Positions 37,578-45,484 of a stretch of DNA of 55,316 nt are shown one piece after another. The translations under genes and the position numbers were made by a program. Position 1 is the first letter of the stretch; each line of letters opens with the position of its first letter. This DNA is from a virus: positions 1 to 55,316 of IMG/VR virus record IMGVR_UViG_3300025151_000045, one strand, 5' to 3'. The notes under the pieces are model-generated. The model saw only the letters and a program-made list of their open reading frames with translations, was not told the DNA's origin and ran no database searches.

Positions 37578-37985
37578 TTATGTTGAAACTATCCAATATT
37601 CTACTCTTGTACCTCCACACCACTCAGCAAAAATAATATTTAATGCACTTGTTGTGTATGTCCCACTTCCTATTAATACCCATCCTGCTGGTACTGTAGG
37701 GGCTGAACCATCGTTATGGTAAATCTTTTGTACTATTCCTAATTTTGCATCAGTTAAAGAGTTGGTTATGTTTCCTGTTCCTGGTGATGCTGATGTGTTA
37801 TATATTAGCGACTCATTAAACGCTATTACAGTGCCTGTAGTTGCTGTAGCACCTGTGGCTCCACTCTTAATATCTGCATAGGTATATATTGTTCTTGCAC
37901 TATTAGTTTGATTTGAACCTCTTTCAGTCAAATCATAAGTTGAAGTTATTCCTACAAACTGCTCATTACTTGGTATTGTGGGCAT
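37578..37985 (-). CDS. Putative fibre-associated protein (135 aa)
   Basis: Thr/Ser/Gly-rich beta protein (SGATGATATTGTVIAF and similar), ending in WCGGTRVEYWIVST. The composition resembles small tail-tip or fibre-associated proteins. It lies directly downstream of the LamG adhesins behind its own TACCTTTG promoter-like element. No specific family recognised. Confidence 0.5.
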   Translation of the reverse strand: MPTIPSNEQFVGITSTYDLTERGSNQTNSARTIYTYADIKSGATGATATTGTVIAFNESLIYNTSASPGTGNITNSLTDAKLGIVQKIYHNDGSAPTVPAGWVLIGSGTYTTSALNIIFAEWCGGTRVEYWIVST

Positions 37986-38001
37986 AATTTAATTGTTTTT
38001 A

Positions 38002-38009
38002 CAAAGGTA
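38002..38009 (-). promoter_or_regulatory. Putative -7 promoter element TACCTTTG
   Basis: On the - strand TACCTTTG fits TAnnTTTG, 16 bases before the 135-aa gene, in the spacer after the first LamG adhesin stop. -33 side not recognised. Confidence 0.4.
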
Positions 38010-38021
38010 ATAAATTTATTT

Positions 38022-40112
38022 TTAACTTGGCACATCTGTTTCTCTATCGCTTTCAGTCATATTAAAACTAACTGCGTTGTTTGTGCTATTAGGTGCGTCA
38101 CCTACTCTATCCTCTATTGTCATATTTGCAGATAATCCACCACCAGTATAATTAGGCGCATCACCCTCTAGATCTGCTATTGTCATATTTACACTTGCTA
38201 CTGTACTACTTCCAACTTGGTCAGGAATACTCCAATTAGTATTAAAGGTTGCATTTTCTCCCATTCTCCAATGTGCTACCGCCCCTCTTATTGTAGTAGG
38301 TACTCCGCTGTTGTAAATAGCTGTTATATCACTTGCGCTTTTAGCTGTATTCCAAAGTGCTATTTCATCCAACAAACCTGGAAAACTTGTTGCAGTGCTT
38401 CCATTTCTCATTCCTATTCTACTAAAAGAATGTGCATTTGTATTTTGACCGCTAAAATCAGGTGAAGAAATTGTTGTATATAAAGAACCATTAATATAAC
38501 TTTTTAGCTCATTAGCTGTGCTATCGTAAGTTAAAGCGAAATGGTGCCAAGTATCTATTGCTAATGCTCCACTCATAGCGGTCCAGCCACTTGTTAAAAA
38601 TAAAGTTATGTTAGTTCCATCTAAAGAAACATATCTTAATATACCACCTTTTGCTGTTGAGCTATCTTGCCCAAAAATACCATCAAAATTACCATTACCT
38701 GTTCTATGAAGCCAAACACTTGTTGTAAAATCTGTTAAAGTAGTTGGTGTTGCTACTGTCATATAATCATCCACCCCATCAAAACTAAATGACCTTGTTG
38801 AGTAGTTGCTTAATGCTGAATTGTTTACTAACCAATTATCAGTAAAGTTAGATCCCTCTCCCATTTTCCAATAAGCAGTAGCACCTGTTATGGTAGTAGG
38901 AGTACCGCTATTGTAGATAGAAGCTACATTTGAACTTTGGTCACTATTCCAAACTGCTACCTCGTCAACGTTGCCATTAAGAAGGAAAGTTCCACTACCA
39001 GTACCACCAATCACAAAATTTGCTGGGTCATTGTCAATAGATGCTGGTATTGAAGTTGTATTTTCTTGTTCTAAATTTCCATCAACATATAATCTTAGGT
39101 AAGTAGATGGGTTAAAAACTGCTAACAAATGATGCCAGTTTCCATCGTCAACTCTTGCTCCAGTAGCTGGTGTTTGATGTAATGTTGAAGAGTTGTATAT
39201 AAAAAATGTAGGTTGGTGTGTTCCTCCAAAATCATCAACCCATAAACCATAACTTCTATCACCACCACTTGTATTTGACTTTGTAACTAAAGCCATATCA
39301 TTACCTGTAAATTTAACCCAAGCAGATATACTTAAAGCACCTGTTATTTGTAAACTTGCTGGATTGCCAAAATCTACATAATCATCCACTCCATCAAATT
39401 CAAAACTATAATTAGAAACTTTATCCTTATTACTATTATTAGGTAGTAACCACTGTGGAGATTTGTAAGAACCATTATCGCCATTTCTGTACCAAGCAAC
39501 AGGATTAAGTGAGGATAAATCGTTAGGTACTCCTGAGTTGTAGATCGAAGTTACGTTTTCAGCAGTTAAAGGAGAATTATAAAGCGAAACCTCATCAATA
39601 TTCCCAACAAAATGAGAAAAATTATTTTCGCTTTTTCCTATGTGTAAATCATAACCTGTGCCAGTATCTTGACCACTTCCATCGACTGTAGCTTTTAAAA
39701 CACCATTAACATATAGTTTTAATTGACCAACACCTGCTGTACCTCCATCTTCATCAAAAACCCCAACTATATTATACCAATTATTTATTGTTAAACCACA
39801 ATCTACAAAACCTGTCATACATCTCGTATCTGTTACTCCTGTTCTTCTACTTATAGATACAAAACCTGTGGTTATTTGTAAACCAGCAAAAATTCCTTTT
39901 TTTGTTGTTATTGCTCCACTATCTAAAAAGTAATTATAAGAACTAAAAGAAGTGGGATATATCCAAGTACTAAAAGAAATGTCACCAGTTTGTAAATTAG
40001 GGATTGAACTTCCAGCATTAACAAAATCATCCACACCATCGAAGGCTAAGGAGTAGGTGTTGGCGAATGAGGGGCTCAATACGTTTAATATGCTGCTATA
40101 ATATCTACTCAT
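38022..40112 (-). CDS. Adhesin with three LamG/concanavalin-like domains (696 aa)
   Basis: Three similar jelly-roll domains begin near residues 18, 233 and 440. Each opens with a variant of SLAFDGVDDFV and contains the LamG landmarks WIYP or WVKF, WYN or WHH, LYVNG and DEV...W or DEV...Y, then the linker SIYNSGVP. Such domains bind sugars. The C-terminus holds three 18-20-residue pseudo-repeats of the form NMTxxDxxGDAPN. It is likely a receptor-binding virion adhesin for cell-surface glycans, paralogous to the next upstream gene. Confidence 0.75.
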   Translation of the reverse strand: MSRYYSSILNVLSPSFANTYSLAFDGVDDFVNAGSSIPNLQTGDISFSTWIYPTSFSSYNYFLDSGAITTKKGIFAGLQITTGFVSISRRTGVTDTRCMTGFVDCGLTINNWYNIVGVFDEDGGTAGVGQLKLYVNGVLKATVDGSGQDTGTGYDLHIGKSENNFSHFVGNIDEVSLYNSPLTAENVTSIYNSGVPNDLSSLNPVAWYRNGDNGSYKSPQWLLPNNSNKDKVSNYSFEFDGVDDYVDFGNPASLQITGALSISAWVKFTGNDMALVTKSNTSGGDRSYGLWVDDFGGTHQPTFFIYNSSTLHQTPATGARVDDGNWHHLLAVFNPSTYLRLYVDGNLEQENTTSIPASIDNDPANFVIGGTGSGTFLLNGNVDEVAVWNSDQSSNVASIYNSGTPTTITGATAYWKMGEGSNFTDNWLVNNSALSNYSTRSFSFDGVDDYMTVATPTTLTDFTTSVWLHRTGNGNFDGIFGQDSSTAKGGILRYVSLDGTNITLFLTSGWTAMSGALAIDTWHHFALTYDSTANELKSYINGSLYTTISSPDFSGQNTNAHSFSRIGMRNGSTATSFPGLLDEIALWNTAKSASDITAIYNSGVPTTIRGAVAHWRMGENATFNTNWSIPDQVGSSTVASVNMTIADLEGDAPNYTGGGLSANMTIEDRVGDAPNSTNNAVSFNMTESDRETDVPS

Positions 40113-40118
40113 AATATC

Positions 40119-41507
40119 TTAACTTGGTACGTTTTCCTCTCTGTCAGATTCAGTCATATTGTAACTTAAGGCGTTTAAAGTAATATTAGGTGCTTCACCT
40201 ACTCTATCTTCTATGGTCATATTTTCAGATAATCCATCAGCACTTCCAACCCCATCTGGAATTGTCCAGTTAGTGCTAAACGTAGCCTCTTCACCCATTT
40301 TGTAATGTGCTACTTTACCACTTGGTAATGTTGTGGGTTCTCCACTATTATAGATTGAAGTTACATTTTCAGAAGTTAAAGCTGTATTGAAAAATGCAAC
40401 ATCATCCATCATACCAACAAACAGCTTTGCACTATAAGAGCCTACTCTTGCAAGTCTAAAATTATTATTAGCCACAAAAGTAGTATCTGGTGTGCCACCA
40501 AGTATGTTAGTTGCTAAAGAGCCATTTAAATATAATTTCATTCTATCTGCTTGAGGTAAAGAGCCATCAAAAACAAAAATAAAATTATTCCAAGTGTTTA
40601 AAGTTACAGGTAAAGGGTCAGCTCTATAAACAGCACTACCATTAAAATTTATTCTTACATCGTCAGTAGATTGCTTCATAGTAAATCTAAAGCTATTATC
40701 ACCCATAAAATATTGCCAATCATTGTAGCTTGTATTAAACCAAAAAGAAATACTAAAAGCCCCTAAACCGTCAAGCACACTTGTTCCTAAGTTTATGTTA
40801 TCCCCAACACCATCAAAAGCAAAACTATAATTCGATACCTTATCTTTATTACTATTTTCAGGTATTAACCATTGTGGAGATTTATAAGAACCATTGTCTC
40901 CCATTCTCCACCAAGCAGTTGGGTTGAGTGAAGTTAAATCAACAGCTCCACTTGCTGAATATATAGAGCCAATGTTTGCGGTTTGGTCAGAGTTCCATAT
41001 TGCTACCTCGTCAATGTTTCCATTAAAGAACCAACCACCAGCCTGATAGGCAATACCAATAGAATTTAAGGTAAAATTACCACTTCTACTTGATGAACTT
41101 CCAAAAGCAGTACCATTTCTAAAAGCTGTTACATTATTTGAAGAATCTCTTATTATTATAATGTGTTGCCAACTATCTAAAACAAGGTCATTTCCTGAAC
41201 TTTCGGTAAATGTTACAGCACCACCAGCACATTTAAATTTTATTGAAGTTGTTGAATCTAATCTTACAAAATTACTATTATTAGAAATATCACCAAGAAT
41301 TGCTTTTGTTGACACGCTTGAAGGTTTTATCCAAAATGAAAAACTAAACGTTGAACTATAAACAACTTCATCTAAAGAAATATAATCATCTGTTCCATCA
41401 AAGGCTAAGGAATAGGTGTTAGAGAAACCTCCACCTCCTCCTCCAGAAGCTGCTGCACCATTCATCTGAGAAGATGAGGTGATCATATTTCCAACAGCTA
41501 TGTACAT
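40119..41507 (-). CDS. Adhesin with two LamG/concanavalin-like domains (462 aa)
   Basis: Two jelly-roll domains (about 33-195 and 230-410), each opening with AFDGTDDYI or AFDGVGDNI and carrying LYLNG, DEVAIWN and SIYNSGEP landmarks. A flexible AASGGGGGGFS linker follows a short N-terminal anchor. The C-terminus (NMTIEDRVGEAPN, NMTESDREENVPS) is nearly the same as that of the three-domain adhesin, showing duplication. Probably co-assembled as a receptor-binding complex; sugar specificity cannot be read from sequence. Confidence 0.75.
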   Translation of the reverse strand: MYIAVGNMITSSSQMNGAAASGGGGGGFSNTYSLAFDGTDDYISLDEVVYSSTFSFSFWIKPSSVSTKAILGDISNNSNFVRLDSTTSIKFKCAGGAVTFTESSGNDLVLDSWQHIIIIRDSSNNVTAFRNGTAFGSSSSRSGNFTLNSIGIAYQAGGWFFNGNIDEVAIWNSDQTANIGSIYSASGAVDLTSLNPTAWWRMGDNGSYKSPQWLIPENSNKDKVSNYSFAFDGVGDNINLGTSVLDGLGAFSISFWFNTSYNDWQYFMGDNSFRFTMKQSTDDVRINFNGSAVYRADPLPVTLNTWNNFIFVFDGSLPQADRMKLYLNGSLATNILGGTPDTTFVANNNFRLARVGSYSAKLFVGMMDDVAFFNTALTSENVTSIYNSGEPTTLPSGKVAHYKMGEEATFSTNWTIPDGVGSADGLSENMTIEDRVGEAPNITLNALSYNMTESDREENVPS

Positions 41508-41508
41508 T

Positions 41509-42018
41509 CTACCAAAGAGCTAGTAAATTAGTAGCTGCTGTTCCTGTAGTTGTTGCAAAAACTCTTATTACTTGAACAGGTAAAAAAGTTCCTGCTAAAA
41601 CACCTATAAACTCTACTTCACTTCCACTAACAGTTTTTACTTTTAAATCTCCAGCTCCACCAATATATAATACGCATCCCTCGCTATGGTTAGCTTTTGG
41701 ATCTAAAAATATTTTATATTCTTTTCCAGCTGTACTAATAATGTCAGCTGATAAACTTAATGTAGTTGCACTGTCAATCGCAGTAACAGTAGCAATAGTC
41801 CCATCTGTAACATTTACCACAATTGCTCCAGGTTTTAATCCTTGGATAGTGTCAAATGCTCCACCTTCAGTAGCTGCATTAGTGTTTACTAACTTACTAG
41901 ATACTGTGGCTCCAGCAGTAGTTCCACTAAGTTTACTAGAAGATTCTAAAGGAATGTCTATAGTGTCGCTAGGAATAACCTTAGCTGCTAAACCAACCTG
42001 TAATTTTTGATATGCCAT
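41509..42018 (-). CDS. Virion spike-base-like structural protein (169 aa)
   Basis: Beta-rich protein ending GDLKVKTVSGSEVEFIGVLA then GTFLPVQVIRVFATTTGTAA. This GxLxVxT...AGTFLPVQV pattern is found in small spike-base or decoration proteins of many tailed phages and gene transfer agents. It stops one base before the first adhesin, so it may anchor the LamG proteins. Family resemblance moderate. Confidence 0.6.
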   Translation of the reverse strand: MAYQKLQVGLAAKVIPSDTIDIPLESSSKLSGTTAGATVSSKLVNTNAATEGGAFDTIQGLKPGAIVVNVTDGTIATVTAIDSATTLSLSADIISTAGKEYKIFLDPKANHSEGCVLYIGGAGDLKVKTVSGSEVEFIGVLAGTFLPVQVIRVFATTTGTAATNLLALW

Positions 42019-42020
42019 TT

Positions 42021-42212
42021 TTATTTATTTTTTTTATATGGAAAAACTCTATTTAAAGTGTCTCGTCTTTCAGAACAGCCACAAGGTTTACCTAAAGCTT
42101 TGGATCCTTTTTCTACAATAGACTTAATACCAGTTGCTTTAGTTATCTTTTCTATTGAATCGCCCAATCCTCTAGAGGGACCTTTATATGAGTTAACCTT
42201 AAAATTAGCCAT
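42021..42212 (-). CDS. Small phage protein with CGC motif (63 aa)
   Basis: ATG 42212 (MANFKVNSYKG) is preferred; it overlaps the end of the small membrane gene. The sequence GLGDSIEKITKATGIKSIVE with PCGCSERRDTLNRVFPY is a pattern seen in small proteins of Bacteroidota phages near tail genes; the CGC could bind metal. Function unknown. Confidence 0.6.
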   Translation of the reverse strand: MANFKVNSYKGPSRGLGDSIEKITKATGIKSIVEKGSKALGKPCGCSERRDTLNRVFPYKKNK

Positions 42213-42372
42213 TCTCAACGTTTTCAAAGGCTAAAAGAAATTCTCTAATAGCTACACCAAAGGCTACACCTGCGTATAAAGGGTGCTTTTCTAAAATTAG
42301 AGCTAACCCAATTACTAAACAAACAACTGCTTTAAATAAAGATGAATTAATTGCGTCTTTTAAAAACTTCAT
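42205..42372 (-). CDS. Small two-segment membrane protein (55 aa)
   Basis: A short ORF that fills the gap exactly: it starts 2 bases after the stop of the 67-aa basic gene and overlaps the next gene by 8 bases. The translation has hydrophobic segments LFKAVVCLVIGLALIL and YAGVAFGVAIREFLLAF, separated by EKHPL, consistent with a helical hairpin in the inner membrane. It might be a lysis-timing or anti-holin type protein, but no family is recognised. Confidence 0.6.
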   Translation of the reverse strand: MKFLKDAINSSLFKAVVCLVIGLALILEKHPLYAGVAFGVAIREFLLAFENVENG

Positions 42373-42374
42373 AA

Positions 42375-42578
42375 TTATTTTCTAATGTTAGCACTGTTTC
42401 TTTTTTTAACACCTTCATATTTCATTCCATGATCGCCACCATAAGCGTGACCATAAATCTTTTTAGACATTGCTTTACTTTCATCTCTACGATCTTTTAA
42501 AGATTGCTTATGCTTCCCTTTATGTTTGTTTCCTAAAGACTCGTCTAATCTTGCGTTGTAACCTTGTTTCTTTGCCAT
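42375..42578 (-). CDS. Small Lys/Arg-rich protein (67 aa)
   Basis: Starts MAKKQGYNARLDESLGNKH and continues with KQSLKDRRDESKAMSKKIYG; strongly basic and His/Gly-rich at the end. This YNxRLDESLG...RRDESK pattern recurs in small proteins of Bacteroidota phages. One of a cluster of tiny cationic proteins; DNA binding or condensation is plausible but unproven. Confidence 0.6.
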   Translation of the reverse strand: MAKKQGYNARLDESLGNKHKGKHKQSLKDRRDESKAMSKKIYGHAYGGDHGMKYEGVKKRNSANIRK

Positions 42579-42593
42579 TTTTTTTAATTTTTG

Positions 42594-42770
42594 TTATTTT
42601 TTTGCTTTCCCTTTTACTTTTTTAAGATTAGGGTTTTTCTTTTTAGCTTTACCAGAAGACTTTCTAGAAGCACTAGCTAATATTGCACTAGCAGCTTTTT
42701 TTGAATAACCTCCCTTTTTTGCAATACTTGCTGCAACTTTTTTAAAGCCCTTTGGTTTTTTCTTTGCCAT
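42594..42770 (-). CDS. Histone-like Lys/Ala-rich protein (58 aa)
   Basis: ATG 42770 (MAKKKPKGFKKVAASIAKKG) is used. About a third of residues are Lys, with an Ala-rich helix (YSKKAASAILASASRKSSG) and a Lys tail (KKKNPNLKKVKGKAKK). The composition resembles H1-type or nucleoid-binding tails. A TATATTTG element overlaps the start region. Possibly packaged with DNA; unproven. Confidence 0.6.
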   Translation of the reverse strand: MAKKKPKGFKKVAASIAKKGGYSKKAASAILASASRKSSGKAKKKNPNLKKVKGKAKK

Positions 42771-42781
42771 ATGCAAATATA

Positions 42782-43078
42782 CTAATATTTTCCTTGCCTA
42801 TTTTTTGGAGAACTTTTTGTAGATCCCCCTTTGCCAGCCCAAAGGTTCTTGCATGCCCAATATCTAGCTGTCAACTTAGACTTGGCAGAAGAACACTTGT
42901 GGCGAGCTTTAAAACTTTTTCTAGCTGCAGATGAGTAGTTATGACCATAACCTTTAGCACCAAAGTGAATTACCTTCTCTTTGCCACCCTCACATCCCTT
43001 AACCATCTTTTTCTTTCCTGGTCTTGTGGATGATCTCACTTTATTGCAAGCCATCTTTGATTTATCTACTCTAGCCAT
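42782..43078 (-). CDS. Basic Cys/His-containing phage protein (98 aa)
   Basis: Basic protein with MACNKVRSSTRPGKKKMVKG, then CEGGKEKVIHFGAKG, and ARKSFKARHKC...SARYWACKNLW-like blocks. The pattern CxxP/R...GKEKxIxFG...RRKSFKARH...YW is shared by small proteins of tail-fibre regions in several phages. Cys and His may bind zinc. Function unknown. Overlaps the following 36-aa ORF by one base (TAATG). Confidence 0.6.
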   Translation of the reverse strand: MARVDKSKMACNKVRSSTRPGKKKMVKGCEGGKEKVIHFGAKGYGHNYSSAARKSFKARHKCSSAKSKLTARYWACKNLWAGKGGSTKSSPKNRQGKY

Positions 43079-43188
43079 TAGTATCCCTTTTTTTTCGATA
43101 CTTTCATACCTTTTTTCTTAGCATACTTCTTTGCTGCTGCTTTTCCTTTTGCAGTGTATGCAAACTTTTTCTTTCCTACTTTTGGCAT
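43078..43188 (-). CDS. Very small basic protein (36 aa)
   Basis: Sits exactly between two genes: it starts 2 bases after one stop codon and ends in a TAATG overlap with the next start. Translation MPKVGKKKFAYTAKGKAAAK with KYAKKKGMKVSKKKGY is about 40 percent Lys. It fits the same cationic cluster; real by context, function unknown. Confidence 0.6.
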   Translation of the reverse strand: MPKVGKKKFAYTAKGKAAAKKYAKKKGMKVSKKKGY

Positions 43189-43190
43189 AA

Positions 43191-43547
43191 CTATTTTCTT
43201 TTTACTGGTTTAACTTTTTTACCTCCTGCTCCTTGCATCCCAACTCTTCTTTTTTCTGCTTTTTTTCTAGCAAGTTCAGACTTACTCATCTCCCCTTTTG
43301 TTTTAGGAGTTTTACTAGAAACCCTTTTACTAGGTCTACAATATTCATTCTTACCTCCAGATCCACAAGGTTTTCCTGTTCTGGTGTCCACCCATTTCTC
43401 TGCACCCCACCTTTTTAGATTAGATCCAGCTTTAGTTTTTCTAACTTTACCTTTTCCCTTTCGGCACTTAGCTGTGGCTTGAGCTGCTCTTGCAGACCAC
43501 TTACCATAGCTTTTCATTATCTTTTTATAACAGGCGTCTTTTGGCAT
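43191..43547 (-). CDS. DUF5872-like protein (118 aa)
   Basis: Begins MPKDACYKKIMKSYGKWSAR with a following CRKGKGK and the block LKRWGAEKWVDTRTGKPCGS then KNEYCRPSKRVSSKTPKT. This PKDACYxKV...LKxWxxEKWVD...PCG...CRPSKRVSSKTPKT layout is that of DUF5872, a domain known from giant viruses and phages with unknown activity. Conserved Cys suggest metal binding. Part of the basic cluster. Confidence 0.7.
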   Translation of the reverse strand: MPKDACYKKIMKSYGKWSARAAQATAKCRKGKGKVRKTKAGSNLKRWGAEKWVDTRTGKPCGSGGKNEYCRPSKRVSSKTPKTKGEMSKSELARKKAEKRRVGMQGAGGKKVKPVKRK

Positions 43548-43556
43548 AACTATTTT

Positions 43557-43829
43557 TTATCCCCTAGATCTTTTATCTCCAGGCATATCATCTTTATCTC
43601 CTCTGTTCTTACTCTTCTTACAAAAAGCAATTCTTACTTTGCCTTTGTATTTTTTTTCGCAGGCATCAAGATCATCTCCATTACCATACGTTCCTTTCCT
43701 TCTATTAAACTTATTTAGCTTCGTTCTTTTTTTTGTAGCCTTAGTGGTTTTATTATACTTCTTATCATACGCTTTTTTCTTAGCGTAAGAATCTGGGTTT
43801 GATTTATAATGTTTAGCTGTAGCTTTCAT
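43557..43829 (-). CDS. Small basic phage protein (90 aa)
   Basis: Pattern LNKFNRRKGTYGNGDDLDA with a C-terminal SKNRGDKDDMPGDKRSRG recurs in small phage-encoded proteins of aquatic viruses. Rich in Lys and Asn. Its start overlaps the stop of the upstream coiled-coil membrane gene. Function unknown. Confidence 0.6.
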   Translation of the reverse strand: MKATAKHYKSNPDSYAKKKAYDKKYNKTTKATKKRTKLNKFNRRKGTYGNGDDLDACEKKYKGKVRIAFCKKSKNRGDKDDMPGDKRSRG

Positions 43830-44137
43830 TTCATTTTTAACCTTTCGTTTTCTTTTTCTAAAAATTCCACCTTAGTTCTTAATGAAGAAACCTCTGCAGT
43901 AAGATCTAACAAATTTTTTCTTAACTCATCTTTTTCTTTAGCTGACTCTGCTAAGAGTTCTTCTAACTTGGCTACTCGCTTTTTCAAATCATCTCTATAT
44001 TGGTGGCTGTCATTATTTTCAATCTCTTCTTTTTTTTGTTCTGCACGAACTTTAATTCTAGTTTCTGCAAATTTCCATATCCCTGCAGTTCCTAAAATAC
44101 CACCCACTATAGTTACTATTTCTGTTATATTATCCAT
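43826..44137 (-). CDS. Membrane-anchored coiled-coil protein (103 aa)
   Basis: One N-terminal membrane span (IVTIVGGILGTAGIWKFAE), then an unbroken coiled coil from about residue 25 to the end (KRVAKLEELLAESAKEKDEL and so on). This topology resembles an i-spanin-like component, which would finish lysis by joining inner and outer membranes. The main lysis genes lie about 7 kb downstream and no lipoprotein partner is seen, so this is only a suggestion. Confidence 0.55.
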   Translation of the reverse strand: MDNITEIVTIVGGILGTAGIWKFAETRIKVRAEQKKEEIENNDSHQYRDDLKKRVAKLEELLAESAKEKDELRKNLLDLTAEVSSLRTKVEFLEKENERLKMK

Positions 44138-44498
44138 TTCTGTGAAGTTGTTCTCTTTTTAACCTGATTAAACTTCCACCAGAACTTATAGCTAGTAATA
44201 CCCAGCCATAATGTGTAGCGTCATGTAGCCCATAAGGACTGTTAATATATAAAAGTAGTGTGACTACAAATAAACACAATGAGAAAAAAGAAGCTTTTAC
44301 CCTTAAGCATACCCTTTCTTTAGATACAGCATAAAGCTGGTAGATCCCACCAATAATAACTAAAGGTAAAAATATAGGCATAAAACCTATCTCTAAAAAC
44401 AAACATATAGGAGTTAGTGTTATGTTGCATAATCCTAGAGTGATCTCTGTAGGTTGCGAATCGCTATACTTCCATATATGTATCAATTTTTTTAACAT
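44130..44498 (-). CDS. Multi-span membrane protein (122 aa)
   Basis: ATG 44498 (MLKKLIHIWKYSD) is preferred over the longer start that overlaps the preceding gene. About four hydrophobic segments (LGLCNITLTPICLFLEI; FMPIFLPLVIIGGIYQLY; FFSLCLFVVTLLLY; YGWVLLAISSGGSL). No family recognised. Overlaps the next gene by 8 bases. Confidence 0.55.
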   Translation of the reverse strand: MLKKLIHIWKYSDSQPTEITLGLCNITLTPICLFLEIGFMPIFLPLVIIGGIYQLYAVSKERVCLRVKASFFSLCLFVVTLLLYINSPYGLHDATHYGWVLLAISSGGSLIRLKREQLHRNG

Positions 44499-44506
44499 TT
44501 TTCTAA

Positions 44507-44641
44507 TTAGCTTCCACAGCTGATGCACTCTTCATCATCCAAACTACACTGTCTTTCTGGAACTGGTTGCTCTTCCATCTTCTCTAATAATTTGTCAAAT
44601 TCTGATTTCTCCTCTGTCTTTACATTTTTCTTCTCTTCCAT
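44507..44641 (-). CDS. Short acidic protein with C-terminal Cys motif (44 aa)
   Basis: ATG 44641 lies 20 bases after a TATCTTTG promoter-like element, making it the first gene of the - strand virion unit; a longer frame starts inside the divergent gene and is unlikely. The sequence is Glu/Lys-rich, ending in CSLDDEECISCGS with three Cys. Could be a small metal-binding or redox peptide. Unknown. Confidence 0.5.
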   Translation of the reverse strand: MEEKKNVKTEEKSEFDKLLEKMEEQPVPERQCSLDDEECISCGS

Positions 44642-44661
44642 TAGATTTTTGTTTATTTTTA

Positions 44662-44669
44662 CAAAGATA
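44662..44669 (-). promoter_or_regulatory. Putative -7 promoter element TATCTTTG in divergent spacer
   Basis: Lies in the 52-base spacer between a - strand gene and the + strand winged-helix gene. On the - strand TATCTTTG is a perfect TAnnTTTG match 20 bases from ATG 44641. The spacer is short enough for the regulator to control both directions. Confidence 0.45.
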
Positions 44670-44693
44670 CTAAAATTAAATACACTTGAATTA

Positions 44694-45140
44694 ATGAGCA
44701 GACACATCCCCAGGAACTATTTAAAATACTACAGAGTTATAAGGTATTTTTTTTGTACGAAATACAAAATCACCTATCCTGATCTAGAGCTTTTGTTTTT
44801 TCTGTATTCAGAAAGATATTTCTCCAGGGAAGACTTCGATGGGTACAATGAGCTATTTAGCTGGAACGAACATAAGTTCTATAGACTTACTAATGATGGG
44901 TGGATAGACACCTTCAGAAAAAAAGAAAATGGAAAGAGGACAATGTATAAAGTGTCCTATAAAGGAGCTAGAATGATCGAATCTTTTTATAAGAAATTAG
45001 CTGGAGAAGAAATACCTGAGTCCCCCTCCAGCAATCCTTTGTTTTTAAAAAATGTAAAGTACACTGACAAAGTATACAGGAACATGATAAAAGAAATGAA
45101 TTCGTTTATTCGACAACAACGATATCTCTCTCCTGAATAA
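44694..45140 (+). CDS. Winged-helix-like transcription regulator (148 aa)
   Basis: The start is ATG 44694 (MSRHIPRNYLKYYR); the longer upstream frame is antisense to another gene. The body (YPDLELLFFLYSERYFSRED, then KFYRLTNDGWIDTFRKKENG, then TMYKVSYKGARMIESFYKKL) follows the MarR/winged-helix order: helix, recognition helix, wing with KRTMYKVS, and a C-terminal helix. It is the only + strand gene inside the large - strand region and converges on GroES, overlapping it by 35 bases. It may regulate the virion/chaperonin switch; inferred. Confidence 0.65.
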   Translation: MSRHIPRNYLKYYRVIRYFFCTKYKITYPDLELLFFLYSERYFSREDFDGYNELFSWNEHKFYRLTNDGWIDTFRKKENGKRTMYKVSYKGARMIESFYKKLAGEEIPESPSSNPLFLKNVKYTDKVYRNMIKEMNSFIRQQRYLSPE

Positions 45141-45363
45141 TTGTAACTGGATCTTCATTTATAATCATGGTAAAAGCTTGCCTTTTATCATAGTATACTA
45201 CATCGCCTGTGGCGATGTTTTTTACTTCAGTACCTGGAGTAAGCACTTTCCCTTTGGCATATCTCATGCTCTCACGATCTTTCCCTGACAACATGAGCCC
45301 AAACTCTGTGGTTACTGGCTCATCAATGTCTCTGATCATGATGTATTTATTTAAAGTCTTCAA
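45106..45363 (-). CDS. groES: Co-chaperonin GroES-like (85 aa)
   Basis: Shows the GroES order: MKTLNKYIMIRDID at the start, GLMLSGKDRESMRYAKGKVL (mobile loop then the KGxVL strand), TPGTEV, then IATGDVVYYDKRQAFTMIIN and the final VTIIQERDIVVVE. Slightly shorter than bacterial GroES (about 95 aa), with a compact mobile loop. It caps the phage GroEL. It lies after GroEL and a 45-aa bridging ORF, the reverse of the usual bacterial ES-EL order. Its end overlaps the convergent regulator. Confidence 0.8.
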   Translation of the reverse strand: MKTLNKYIMIRDIDEPVTTEFGLMLSGKDRESMRYAKGKVLTPGTEVKNIATGDVVYYDKRQAFTMIINEDPVTIIQERDIVVVE

Positions 45364-45484
45364 GGTATATTGTTTTAGTTAAAAATTCTTCAAAGGTATA
45401 TCCCAGCTGTTTTATCCCTAGGTATATGTATTCACCCCACAGCTTGTTCTTTTGACCTAGGCTTATAAATTTACTGGCTTTCAT
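45347..45484 (-). CDS. Bridging ORF between GroEL and GroES (45 aa)
   Basis: Starts 14 bases inside the end of GroEL and ends 17 bases inside the start of GroES, filling the otherwise empty gap. Translation MKASKFISLGQKNKLWGEYI then YLGIKQLGYTFEEFLTKTIY and LEDFK looks like a normal folded peptide. The double overlap suggests translational coupling of the chaperonin genes. No family recognised. Confidence 0.55.
   Translation of the reverse strand: MKASKFISLGQKNKLWGEYIYLGIKQLGYTFEEFLTKTIYLEDFK

Noticed and set aside
44523-44693. Upstream extension of the winged-helix gene
   Set aside because: The extra 57 residues are Ser/Phe-rich and antisense to the 44-aa gene; ATG 44694 begins the domain-like sequence.
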